A program made the position numbers and the translations under genes. This document shows, one piece after another, positions 6,152 to 6,345 of a DNA stretch of 6,345 nt (its first letter is position 1; every line of letters starts with the position of its first letter). The notes beneath the pieces were generated by a model, which made no database searches, was not told where the DNA came from, and saw only the letters and a program-made list of their open reading frames with translations. This stretch comes from a bacterium (lineage in GTDB: Bacteria > Krumholzibacteriota > Krumholzibacteriia > LZORAL124-64-63). Where the stretch lies: NCBI GenBank assembly GCA_018652925.1, contig JABIBH010000247.1:1-6345 (forward strand), read 5' to 3'.

Positions 6152-6345
6152 AACACCACACTTAGGGAAGTAAGCACAAAGTTCATCAGTCCACCTACCG
6201 TCACTGCCATTATCACAATGAAAATCGACATCGCTACAGAAATTAACAGACCGCGCTCTTTAATCATTACAAAGAAATTTGCGATACAAGGCACGAATAG
6301 AGTAATAATAATCAGGCTGACAACAACCTGTGTACCATCCAGTAA
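6148..6345 (-). CDS. feoB: Ferrous iron transporter FeoB, C-terminal end (partial)
   Basis: The last 65 codons of a gene entering from the right edge. The segment holds the FeoB C-terminal signature L-F-V-P-C-I-A at residues 16-22 of the visible part, in a hydrophobic helix, then a charged K-E-R-G turn (29-32) and a final hydrophobic stretch from about 33 to 65. FeoB is the inner-membrane Fe(II) importer with an N-terminal GTPase domain, which lies outside the window. The stop TGA at 6150-6148 overlaps the ATG of the DtxR-FeoA gene, so the two are translated in tandem. No separate feoA lies between feoB and that gene; the FeoA function appears to be supplied by the fused domain, unless another copy lies upstream. 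Confidence 0.92.
   Translation of the reverse strand, partial: LLDGTQVVVSLIIITLFVPCIANFFVMIKERGLLISVAMSIFIVIMAVTVGGLMNFVLTSLSVVL

Overview
The window is a compact run of five genes, all on the minus strand (read right to left), with two short intergenic gaps of 158 and 167 bases. No RNA gene, CRISPR array, insertion sequence or plus-strand gene could be supported. The DNA is moderately AT-leaning. Gene content points to a Gram-negative-type, probably anaerobic bacterium: FeoB ferrous iron uptake, a secreted gingipain-type protease with Ig-like and carboxypeptidase-regulatory-like domains, and an acidic lipoprotein with C-terminal G-x-F-x-G-x-W repeats. This mix is typical of the FCB group and related candidate phyla; that placement is an inference from content, not a measurement.

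Right part (6345 to 3966): a tightly packed operon. The C-terminal end of feoB runs in from the right edge and its stop overlaps, by ATGA, the start of a fused DtxR-FeoA protein: an iron-type regulator joined to the FeoA SH3-like domain. That gene overlaps the start of alanine racemase (alr) by about 20 bases, and alr is followed after one base by a small TerB-like protein whose ribosome binding site lies inside the last codons of alr. The arrangement implies translational coupling of iron uptake, iron sensing, D-alanine synthesis for peptidoglycan and a TerB-like protein.

Middle (3965 to 2854): after a 167-base gap holding a 7-bp-arm dyad and a small hairpin, a strongly SD-led lipoprotein gene of 314 codons encodes an acidic protein of unknown function. 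A strong stem-loop with a T-rich tail closes it.

Left (2695 to 1): a secreted C25 (gingipain family) cysteine protease, open for 898 codons and cut by the left window edge. It has a signal peptide, a propeptide-like region, a complete catalytic domain with the His/Cys dyad at gingipain spacing, Ig-like domains and the beginning of a carboxypeptidase-regulatory-like domain. Its arginine codon use is strongly skewed to CGT, as expected for a highly expressed gene. The most notable points are the fused and divergent DtxR-FeoA protein with altered metal ligands and a cysteine-rich linker, its coupling to alr and terB-like genes, and the adjacent lipoprotein and protease, which both look destined for the cell envelope or exterior.
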